5,095 bases of DNA, from NCBI GenBank assembly GCA_947628245.1, contig CANQZH010000088.1, forward strand, positions 1 to 5,095. Reading direction: 5' to 3'. Source of the stretch: an uncultured Bacilli bacterium (lineage in GTDB: Bacteria > Bacillota_I > Bacilli_A > RF39 > UBA660). This document shows, piece by piece, positions 1 through 5,095 of this stretch; position 1 is the stretch's first letter, and each line of letters begins with the position of its first letter. Under the pieces are notes generated by a model that made no database searches, was not told where the DNA came from, and was given only the letters and a program-made list of their open reading frames with translations. The translations under genes were made by a program, and so were the position numbers.

Positions 1-21
1 TCCATATGGTATTTTTTTCAT
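1..21 (-). CDS. 5' end of an unidentified gene downstream of the PBP gene (partial)
   Basis: An ATG at 21-19 opens a frame reading MKKIPYG before the window ends, so only seven codons are visible. The start is supported by a good Shine-Dalgarno sequence, AGAGGG at 35-30, eight bases upstream, and by a consensus-like promoter at 75-47. In dcw clusters the gene after the division PBP is often mraY or another mur gene, but seven residues are too few to assign it and they do not obviously match MraY. No function is proposed. Confidence 0.5.
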
Positions 22-34
22 TATTTAAGCCCTC

Positions 35-46
35 TTTCTTAAGAAA
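35..46. repeat. 12-bp perfect palindrome at the predicted transcription start
   Basis: TTTCTTAAGAAA is a perfect palindrome with no spacer. It begins immediately downstream of the TATAAT at 52-47 and so covers the expected +1 region of the promoter for the next gene. That is a plausible place for a dimeric repressor, but in DNA this AT-rich a 12-bp palindrome can arise by chance, and no known operator is recognised. With no loop and no following T run it is not a convincing terminator. Confidence 0.3.
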
Positions 47-75
47 ATTATACTAAATATTCTTTTAAAAGTCAC
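47..75 (-). promoter_or_regulatory. Putative sigma-A-type promoter for the gene starting at 21
   Basis: On the minus strand a perfect -10 hexamer TATAAT (52-47) lies 17 bases downstream of GTGACT (75-70), which matches TTGACA at four of six positions. The -35 begins on the last base of the PBP stop codon, so the promoter fills the intergenic gap. The start would fall near 40, giving a leader of about 20 bases that includes the AGAGGG ribosome binding site. It would let the downstream gene be expressed apart from the mraZ promoter. Confidence 0.45.
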
Positions 76-2210
76 TATCCTAATTCTATTTCAATTTTCA
101 TTTTTTTTACATCTATAACTGTATCCTTTGGAATGTTAGTATTTTTTACTTTACCATAACCTTTTAAAGTATAATTAAGTCCGATAAAGTTACAAAATCT
201 AATTATTTCATTAGTACTCCAATTAATAACATCAGGCATTTTAATTTCAGTACCATCAGTCATAATAAATATTTTACTTGTGTCAACTGTTTTTGTTTTA
301 ACTGGAGGATATTGATTAATAACATTTTTACCATTAGAAATAATAATAGCTGTGATATTTTTCTTTTTAGTATCTTCACTTACAAAATCAACAGTTGTAT
401 TAATATATTGAGGAATTTCGACTATTTTAGAACTATCAACATCATTTTTAGAATTAACTAAATTAGTTACTCTAGCTATATCATCTACTAAAGTAGCAAT
501 TGTTTTAGGAATATCTCCACCAGTATTTCTTTTAGTAGCAAAATAAACGATATATTTAGGATTTTCATATGGAAACATTCCGGCAAAACTTCTAACATAA
601 TCATTATAACCAGTCATATAACCACCATTTTCACTAGCAATTTCAGCTGTACCAGTTTTACCAATTAATTCAACTGAACTTGGAGCATACGCTAGATTAT
701 AATCAAAACCTTCATAGACAACTTTATGCATTAATTTACGCATCTTTTCAGCTGTTTCTTTAGATGTTACATTACTTACTTCAGTTCTTTTTGCTTCAAA
801 TGTAACATTACCATTTTGATCAACTATTTTACTAACAATTTGGGGTTTTAACATCACACCATCATTAGCAATAATACTTAGACCTTGAAGCATTTGGACA
901 GGAGTTACCAAAATTCCTTGACCAAAACTAGCATTAGCAAGCTCTGATTCATAGTAAAAATCAATTAAACCATCTTCTTCAGCGGGTAAAGTAATTCCTG
1001 TCTTAGAACCAAAACCACATAAATTATAAAAATCAGTTAATTTAGAAGCTCCAAGTTTTAAAGCTAAAGTAGCTGCTCCAACATTGGAAGAATAAGCATA
1101 GGCCGTATCAAAATTAATAACACCCCAACCACTTTTAATAAAGTCATTTACTAAAGTTCCATCTTGTAATTTTAAGGAACCTGATAAAAATGTTGCATTT
1201 CCATCATAAATACCATTTTCCATTGCTGCCATCCAGTTAAAAGTTTTCATTGTACTACCTGGTTCATATTGATATCCTACTAAAGGATTTAAATAATTAT
1301 CTAGACCTTCTAAATTATTAGGATTAAAACTTGGATTAGTTGCTGAACCTACAATATTTCCATTTGTCGCATCCATAACCGCAACTAAAGCCCAATCCAT
1401 TTGATTATCTTTAGAGAATGTTGCTATCGCATTTTCTAAAACATTTTGAATATCACTATTAATGGTTAAATAGATATCAGAACCTGAGATGGCATCACTT
1501 CTATTTTCGGGTGTATTAGCCATTTGATAACCATAAGCATCTTTTTGATATTCAACAAAACCATCCGTTCCTTTTAATTCATCATCAAAATAACCTTCAA
1601 CCCCAAGTTCACCTTTAATATTACCTTCTTCATCACTTCTTGCATAACCTAGAATATAACTAGCCCAAGAAGAATTAATATATTGTCTTTTTTTAGCTAA
1701 AGTTTGAAAAGAAATACCAGGTAATTCTAAAGCTTCAATAGCTCTTTTTTCTTCTTCACTAATTTTACCCCAAGCTCCTAACTCAGCTTGATATAAATCT
1801 TGACTTAAATAACCAGTTAGATCTTCTATACACTTTTTTTTCTTTTCTTCATCTTTAGCTAAAATGCCACACAAATCATTAGCCGTTTTTTCTTTATCAA
1901 CAACGTGATGAGGTTCATTCATATCAGTAGTTCTTGAAGAAGATAAAAAAGCAATAATATTATAAGAATTAGCATTTTTAGCTAAAGGATTACCATCAAT
2001 ATCATAAATAGTACCTCGATCAGCATAGATTGTTTCTTTAGCAGTATTACGATTACTAGCAAACTCAGTTAAATTTATACCATCAACTTTAGGACTTATA
2101 ACAACATAACATAATTTAGCAATTATAGCTACGAAAAAAAGACCGACAATTAACATAGTCAGTTTTAGATTTAAATGTATTTTTAAAATTCGTTCTTTTT
2201 TTCTCACCAA
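75..2210 (-). CDS. pbpB: Division-specific class B penicillin-binding protein (FtsI/PBP2B/PBP2X type) with two PASTA domains
   Basis: This is a membrane-anchored D,D-transpeptidase that cross-links septal peptidoglycan in the divisome. At 711 residues it has the usual length of PBP2B/PBP2X proteins. Residues about 14-38 form a single membrane anchor. About 57-230 is the dimerisation (pedestal) domain, with typical stretches such as ADRGTIYD and GELGVEGYFD. About 245-580 is the transpeptidase, with all three active-site motifs: STMK (catalytic Ser319, Lys322), SSN (374-376) and KTGT (518-521). Two PASTA repeats follow at about 597-650 and 657-709, as in PBP2B and PBP2X. Its place after an ftsL-type gene supports the division role over a sporulation (SpoVD) one. 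The start is uncertain: TTG at 2210 sits six bases, and GTG at 2207 nine bases, after the AGGA at 2220-2217. The difference is one residue. Stop TAG is followed at once by an in-frame TGA. Confidence 0.96.
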   Translation of the reverse strand: MVRKKERILKIHLNLKLTMLIVGLFFVAIIAKLCYVVISPKVDGINLTEFASNRNTAKETIYADRGTIYDIDGNPLAKNANSYNIIAFLSSSRTTDMNEPHHVVDKEKTANDLCGILAKDEEKKKKCIEDLTGYLSQDLYQAELGAWGKISEEEKRAIEALELPGISFQTLAKKRQYINSSWASYILGYARSDEEGNIKGELGVEGYFDDELKGTDGFVEYQKDAYGYQMANTPENRSDAISGSDIYLTINSDIQNVLENAIATFSKDNQMDWALVAVMDATNGNIVGSATNPSFNPNNLEGLDNYLNPLVGYQYEPGSTMKTFNWMAAMENGIYDGNATFLSGSLKLQDGTLVNDFIKSGWGVINFDTAYAYSSNVGAATLALKLGASKLTDFYNLCGFGSKTGITLPAEEDGLIDFYYESELANASFGQGILVTPVQMLQGLSIIANDGVMLKPQIVSKIVDQNGNVTFEAKRTEVSNVTSKETAEKMRKLMHKVVYEGFDYNLAYAPSSVELIGKTGTAEIASENGGYMTGYNDYVRSFAGMFPYENPKYIVYFATKRNTGGDIPKTIATLVDDIARVTNLVNSKNDVDSSKIVEIPQYINTTVDFVSEDTKKKNITAIIISNGKNVINQYPPVKTKTVDTSKIFIMTDGTEIKMPDVINWSTNEIIRFCNFIGLNYTLKGYGKVKNTNIPKDTVIDVKKMKIEIELG

Positions 2211-2216
2211 AATCAG

Positions 2217-2221
2217 TCCTA
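2217..2221 (-). promoter_or_regulatory. Ribosome binding site of the PBP gene, overlapping the ftsL stop codon
   Basis: TAGGA on the minus strand combines the TAG stop of the upstream gene (2221-2219) with the Shine-Dalgarno AGGA (2220-2217). A ribosome ending on ftsL therefore stops on the initiation site of the PBP gene, which suggests translational coupling. The site decides between two adjacent weak starts, TTG (spacing 6) and GTG (spacing 9), but does not settle it, since both spacings are workable. Confidence 0.6.
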
Positions 2222-2515
2222 TTCATTAATATTTTTAATATTAGTATTATTATAAGACAAACCTTGTTCATCAGCAACTTCTTGAATTTTATCAAGACTT
2301 GCTAATTCATCTATTTGCATACTTAAAGATTCATTTTTTCCTTCTTGATCTTCAATTTTATCTTTTAATTGTTCAACAGAAATATTAGTTTCAGATAAAA
2401 CAGCTTTAGTAAAAACCGTACAAATTGGTAACATTATTAAAAGAAAGATAATCATAATTGTTAAAAATCTTTCACCTTTATAAATTTTTACTATTTTAGT
2501 TTTTGGTTTTTTCAT
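2219..2515 (-). CDS. ftsL: FtsL-type (FtsL/DivIC family) cell division protein
   Basis: A 98-residue bitopic membrane protein of the divisome, expected to pair with DivIC/FtsB and help recruit and activate the septal synthase. A basic cytoplasmic N terminus (residues 1-16) is followed by one membrane helix at about 17-40, rich in Ile, Leu and Met. An extracytoplasmic heptad-like segment at about 43-76 predicts a coiled coil, and the tail contains the family-like pattern LASLDKIQEVADEQGL. Sequence conservation in this family is poor, so the call rests mainly on size, topology and position between rsmH and the PBP gene. That position is the one ftsL holds in Bacillota dcw clusters. FtsL and DivIC cannot be separated from sequence alone; position favours FtsL. 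It starts at ATG, five bases after the rsmH stop, with AAAGGA at 2531-2526 inside the end of rsmH (spacing 10). Confidence 0.85.
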   Translation of the reverse strand: MKKPKTKIVKIYKGERFLTIMIIFLLIMLPICTVFTKAVLSETNISVEQLKDKIEDQEGKNESLSMQIDELASLDKIQEVADEQGLSYNNTNIKNINE

Positions 2516-2520
2516 TTTAT

Positions 2521-3441
2521 CTAAATCCTTTCTGCAATTCGTAATTTAGCACTTTTACTTCGACTATTTTCTTTTAATTCTTCTTTACTCGGTAAAATAA
2601 CTTTTTTATTAATTATTTTTAATTTAGGTAAATATTCTTGAGGTATTTTGGGTAATCCTTTTACTAAAGGATCAACTTCACTATATTTTTTAAAAATATT
2701 TTTGACAATTCGATCTTCTTTAGAATGAAAAGATACAACAACAATTCTTCCTTTAGGATTTAATAAGGATATAGCATCTTCTAAAGCTTGTTGTAAATGA
2801 TTTAATTCATCATTTACTTCAATTCTAATTGCTTGAAATATTTTTCTTTCGGGATGATTATTATAAAAATACTTAGAACCTACAGCATTTTTAATTATTT
2901 CAACTAATTCAAAAGTTGTTTTAATCTTTTTTTGTTCTCTTTCTTTAACTATTTCTTTAGCAATTAAAGAACTTTTATTTTCTTCCCCATAATCATAAAA
3001 TATTTTTTTTAATTCTTCATAAGAATAAGAATTAACAACATCAGAAGCATTTTTACTATCTCTTAAATCCATACGCATATCAAGAATTTCATCTTTCATA
3101 AAACTAAATCCCCGATTTTCATCTAGTTGAGGAGAAGATACTCCTAAATCAAATAAAATACCATCAACTTTAGTAATACCTAAATTTTGTAATTGTTCTT
3201 TCATATAAACATAATCAGAATGAATTAATTTAAAGTTATTACCAATGTCTTTTAATATTTCATTGGAATAGTTGATGGCACTTAAGTCTTTGTCAAAGGC
3301 GAAAAGCATACCCTTTTTTATTCTTAATAAAATTTCTTTTGAATCCCCTGCATATCCTAAAGTGGCATCAACATATACTCCATCTTCTTTAATAGCAAGT
3401 CCTAAAATTGACTCGTGCTTTAATACCGTATAATGTTTCAT
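2521..3441 (-). CDS. rsmH: 16S rRNA (cytosine-1402 N4)-methyltransferase RsmH (MraW)
   Basis: A cytoplasmic S-adenosylmethionine-dependent enzyme that methylates N4 of C1402 in 16S rRNA, at the ribosomal P site. The 306-residue length is normal for the family. Visible family signatures are HYTVLKHES near the N terminus, the SAM-binding loop DATLGYAGDS (25-34), the acidic residue after strand 2 (FDKD, Asp50), and DLGVSSPQLD followed by RGFSF (98-114). Further signatures are LDMRMD (120-125), HPERKIFQAIRIEVNDEL (196-213), VVSFHSKEDR (235-244) and the C-terminal SRSKSAKLR (293-301). The SAM loop departs from the common GRGGHS form, reading GYAGDS. The ATG is three bases after the mraZ stop and uses GGAG at 3451-3448, within the last mraZ codons, so the two genes are translationally coupled. 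It is second in the dcw operon, its normal position. Confidence 0.98.
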   Translation of the reverse strand: MKHYTVLKHESILGLAIKEDGVYVDATLGYAGDSKEILLRIKKGMLFAFDKDLSAINYSNEILKDIGNNFKLIHSDYVYMKEQLQNLGITKVDGILFDLGVSSPQLDENRGFSFMKDEILDMRMDLRDSKNASDVVNSYSYEELKKIFYDYGEENKSSLIAKEIVKEREQKKIKTTFELVEIIKNAVGSKYFYNNHPERKIFQAIRIEVNDELNHLQQALEDAISLLNPKGRIVVVSFHSKEDRIVKNIFKKYSEVDPLVKGLPKIPQEYLPKLKIINKKVILPSKEELKENSRSKSAKLRIAERI

Positions 3442-3444
3442 AAT

Positions 3445-3870
3445 TTACTCCATAAATAAGTTTTCAGCTAAGTCGCTTAATTTTTCTTCACTACTTGCTA
3501 AAAATTCTTCCCACGCATCTTTATCCCAAATTTCAATTCGATCATTTGCTCCAATGATTACACAATCTTTAGTTAAATTGGCATATTTGCATAGAATAGA
3601 ACTAATCATCGCCCTTCCTTGACGATCAAATACACAGTCGGTGGCTCCGGAAAAAAAGCTACGAATAAAATCACGAGCATCCTTTTTAGTAAATGGTAAG
3701 GTATTTAGTTTAGAAACAACGTTGTTCCAATCATCTTTAGAATAAATGTATAAACATTTTTCTATACCTCGCGCTACTATAAATTCATTACCTAACTTCA
3801 AGCGAAATTTAGTTGGGATAACAAGTCGGCCTTTTTCATCAATAGAATGATGATACTCACCCATAAACAT
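3445..3870 (-). CDS. mraZ: MraZ, transcriptional regulator of the division and cell wall cluster
   Basis: A DNA-binding protein of the SpoVT-AbrB superfamily that forms ring-shaped oligomers and binds tandem TGG-type boxes at its own promoter. From the ATG at 3870 it has 141 residues, close to the 143 typical of Bacillus. It shows the two expected internal repeats, about 5-47 with DEKGRLVIP (11-19) and about 76-119 with DRQGRAMIS (82-90). Each carries the DxxGR DNA-contact motif. The start at 3870 gives MFMGEYHHSIDEKGR, the standard family N terminus. A longer frame opens at GTG 3903, but its 11 extra residues are encoded by the operator boxes, match nothing in the family, and would begin only a few bases from the predicted transcription start. 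MraZ is the first gene of the operon and probably represses it. Stop TAA overlaps the rsmH initiation region. Confidence 0.97.
   Translation of the reverse strand: MFMGEYHHSIDEKGRLVIPTKFRLKLGNEFIVARGIEKCLYIYSKDDWNNVVSKLNTLPFTKKDARDFIRSFFSGATDCVFDRQGRAMISSILCKYANLTKDCVIIGANDRIEIWDKDAWEEFLASSEEKLSDLAENLFME
3448..3451 (-). promoter_or_regulatory. Ribosome binding site of rsmH within the end of mraZ
   Basis: GGAG on the minus strand lies across the last Met and Glu codons of mraZ (ATG GAG TAA), six bases before the rsmH ATG at 3441. Termination on mraZ and initiation on rsmH are thus within one ribosome footprint, implying coupled translation. Confidence 0.65.
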
Positions 3871-3873
3871 CAG

Positions 3874-3913
3874 CATCCCCCACTTTCTCCCACAGTCTAC
3901 CACTGCTCACCAT
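3874..3913 (-). promoter_or_regulatory. MraZ operator: four tandem 10-bp boxes
   Basis: Read on the minus strand, the leader divides into four exact decamers with no gaps: ATGGTGAGCA (3913-3904), GTGGTAGACT (3903-3894), GTGGGAGAAA (3893-3884) and GTGGGGGATG (3883-3874). TGG at positions 2-4 is invariant; position 1 is a purine, position 5 is T or G, and position 6 is a purine. Known MraZ sites are direct repeats with a TGGG- or AAAGTGG-type core repeating once per helical turn, in E. coli and Mycoplasma respectively, and this array fits that pattern. It covers the predicted transcription start and leader, so binding should block initiation or escape. Box 4 also provides the G-rich ribosome binding site of mraZ, ending three bases before the ATG at 3870. 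Assignment is by pattern and context; binding is inferred. Confidence 0.85.
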
Positions 3914-3914
3914 T

Positions 3915-3943
3915 ATGATACAAAAATATAAAAAAAAAGTAAA
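3915..3943 (-). promoter_or_regulatory. Putative sigma-A-type promoter of the mraZ-rsmH-ftsL-PBP operon
   Basis: On the minus strand TTTACT (3943-3938, four of six matches to TTGACA) is separated by 17 bases from TATCAT (3920-3915, five of six matches to TATAAT). Transcription would begin near 3908, within the first MraZ box, leaving a leader of about 38 bases before the mraZ ATG. The spacer is a long T run. An alternative -10, CATAAT at 3917-3912, would need a 20-base spacer and is less likely. The -35 hexamer lies in the 3' arm of the upstream terminator hairpin. Confidence 0.6.
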
Positions 3944-3959
3944 GATACAATTATCTTTA
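3930..3959 (-). terminator. Probable intrinsic terminator of the surface-protein gene
   Basis: Minus-strand TAAAGATA (3959-3952), loop ATTG, and TATCTTTA (3947-3940) form a perfect 8-bp stem, followed by C and nine consecutive T (3938-3930). Position 32 bases after the stop codon at 3992 and the T tract support an intrinsic terminator. The stem has only one G-C pair, so it is weak and may allow read-through into mraZ. The same bases carry the -35 and spacer of the mraZ promoter. Confidence 0.55.
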
Positions 3960-3991
3960 TTTTTTAATTTTGACACTTTGTTGACATTAAA

Positions 3992-5095
3992 TTAGCTTTG
4001 AAGGCGGAATGGATTATCAAAAGTTCCATCACCATCATAGATTGTCACAGAAGGTAATAGGTAACCAACCGGCAAAACTCCATCCCCCAAGGTGACAGAA
4101 GTTTGACCAACATTACCTAAAGCTGAGAACACAGTTAGTGAATCTAAAGAATACGGCATTAGAAATTGTAAACTTTTTTGGTTTAACCAATCATTATTTG
4201 AACATTCCTCCATTTGGTTCCCAAATAAGCCCCAGTCATATAACTCATGTTTAAAACAACTTTCTCTTCCTATTCCTCCTCCATTTGTTGCATACCCATA
4301 ATCACTTGGATACATTAGTCCTATTCCTTTATGATATGTCTCGTCATTTTCTTTTGTCCATATATTTGGAAAATATTCCATTGTTTTTTCATCTTGAGCT
4401 GTTATAGTTCCACGCTCTCTTTCATAAAACATTTCAACCGTTACATCATCATAACTACTACTCCCTCCAAGGTTCCATATTACTTCACTATCAATCATTT
4501 TTCTTGCTGTATCATCTAACCCTTTTGGTAAACTTCCATTTCCACTAAAATCACATGTACTTGATAGAATTCCATTATCGCTATAACACCTTCCACTTTC
4601 ACTGTTATAATATATTCCATTTAACATATCCTTTAAAGTTGATTCTGTCCAGTTATTGGTTGTATTGCTTATACCTCCATCCCAAGCATATTCTCCAAAA
4701 TCTTTTTGTCCTTCAATTCCATCTGATCTAATTATTTTTACTCTTTGTTCTACTCCACTTTCTGTTTTAACGTTTACTAATCCTATTATTCGCCATTTCT
4801 CATTATTAAATTCTAAATAATTATGAACATATGAACTATTTTCATCTTTATAATTTACTCCGGCATATCGATATTCAGTTTTATTCCAACTACTATCTAA
4901 TTCACTTAAATCATTATGTTCTACTTTATATAACCCATTTTTACAAGTTGCTATTTGAATTTGTTTTCCTGCTATTTCTACCATTTCTGGTTCAGAATTG
5001 GTTATTTCTATTTCTTTTGTTACTTCTTTACTTACACTATTTTGATTATCTGTTACTCTTACACTTACTTGATGGCTTCCTAATCCTGGGTCTAT
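3992..5095 (-). CDS. C-terminal part of a large secreted or surface protein: Ig-like domain end plus a conserved gut-Bacillota C-terminal module (partial)
   Basis: The frame is open from the window edge to TAA at 3994-3992, giving 367 visible residues; the true start lies outside. The first 30 or so residues (including GLGSHQVSVRVTDNQ) look like the last strands of an Ig-like or PKD-like beta-sandwich. After a short linker comes a module of about 325 residues. It has YRYAGVNYKDENSSYV, a WRIIGLV strand, IGLMYPSDYGYAT, a region rich in Gly, Asn, Trp and Tyr, and the ending DGDGTFDNPFRLQS. I recognise this style from many hypothetical extracellular proteins of uncultured gut Bacillota, usually ending in a G-x-GT-x-x-x-P-[FY]-R motif. 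The fold may resemble C-type-lectin-like domains, but that is inference. Five cysteines suggest disulphides outside the cell. There is no C-terminal LPXTG or membrane helix, so anchoring must lie upstream or be absent. Met at 4984 is internal, with no ribosome binding site. It is probably not part of the division operon. Confidence 0.8.
   Translation of the reverse strand: MDPGLGSHQVSVRVTDNQNSVSKEVTKEIEITNSEPEMVEIAGKQIQIATCKNGLYKVEHNDLSELDSSWNKTEYRYAGVNYKDENSSYVHNYLEFNNEKWRIIGLVNVKTESGVEQRVKIIRSDGIEGQKDFGEYAWDGGISNTTNNWTESTLKDMLNGIYYNSESGRCYSDNGILSSTCDFSGNGSLPKGLDDTARKMIDSEVIWNLGGSSSYDDVTVEMFYERERGTITAQDEKTMEYFPNIWTKENDETYHKGIGLMYPSDYGYATNGGGIGRESCFKHELYDWGLFGNQMEECSNNDWLNQKSLQFLMPYSLDSLTVFSALGNVGQTSVTLGDGVLPVGYLLPSVTIYDGDGTFDNPFRLQS

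Noticed and set aside
62..71. CTTTTAAAAG palindrome after the PBP stop, considered as a terminator
   Set aside because: It has no loop, almost no G-C pairs and no following T tract of useful length; it lies within the promoter spacer and is probably chance.
2249..2277. Minus-strand TATAAT with a weak TTGCTG 17 bases upstream inside the ftsL gene
   Set aside because: The -35 matches only three of six positions and the TATAAT is made by ordinary Tyr-Asn codons in AT-rich coding sequence; not enough for an internal promoter.
3969..3986. Two plus-strand TTGACA/TTTGACA motifs 11 bases apart
   Set aside because: They look like -35 elements, but no suitable -10 or plus-strand gene follows; the downstream sequence is the antisense of the surface-protein gene.
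4331..4519. 62-codon open frame on the plus strand
   Set aside because: It lies wholly opposite the surface-protein coding region, has no ribosome binding site worth the name, and its Phe/Ile/Cys-rich product is typical of an antisense shadow in AT-rich DNA.
3992..4984. Surface-protein gene beginning at the Met at 4984
   Set aside because: The frame stays open to the window edge, upstream codons read as a sensible Ig-like domain end, and no Shine-Dalgarno sequence precedes this ATG, so it is an internal methionine.
1..5095. Search for CRISPR arrays, tRNA/rRNA genes, insertion sequences or phage attachment sites
   Set aside because: Apart from the four 10-bp MraZ boxes there are no regularly spaced repeats, no terminal inverted repeats with a transposase, and no RNA-gene-like GC-rich folded segments; coding genes fill nearly all of the window.

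Overview
The window is an AT-rich stretch of a low-G+C Gram-positive bacterium. The best fit is an uncultured gut member of Bacillota (Bacilli/Erysipelotrichia/RF39-like), inferred from base composition, gene order and protein style rather than from any search. The cell must have a peptidoglycan wall, because a complete division transpeptidase is present. Every tryptophan codon I checked is TGG, and all genes read open under the standard bacterial code.

All genes lie on the minus strand, so transcription runs from high to low coordinates. At the right edge (3992-5095) is the 3' end of a large extracellular protein. What is visible is the end of an Ig-like domain followed by a secreted, cysteine-containing C-terminal module of a kind common in gut Bacillota. 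An AT-rich hairpin with a T run closes this gene, and the promoter of the next unit overlaps the hairpin.

From 3943 leftwards is the start of the division and cell wall (dcw) cluster: mraZ, rsmH (mraW), an ftsL-type gene, then a class B penicillin-binding protein with two PASTA domains (PBP2B/PBP2X type). Gaps are only 3, 5 and 8 bases and the ribosome binding sites lie in or over the ends of the preceding genes, so this is one tightly coupled operon. Between the promoter and the mraZ start are four tandem 10-bp boxes with a TGG core. They form a textbook MraZ operator, so MraZ very probably controls the whole operon by autorepression. The fourth box also serves as the mraZ ribosome binding site.

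After the PBP gene, a short gap holds a consensus-like promoter, a 12-bp palindrome, a good ribosome binding site and the first seven codons of a further gene, cut by the window edge.

Functionally, MraZ sets expression. RsmH modifies 16S rRNA. The FtsL-like protein and the PBP are membrane parts of the divisome that makes septal peptidoglycan. I see no mobile element, CRISPR array, tRNA or rRNA, and no convincing new system. The points most worth following are the compact operator/leader of mraZ and the uncharacterised surface protein beside the cluster.
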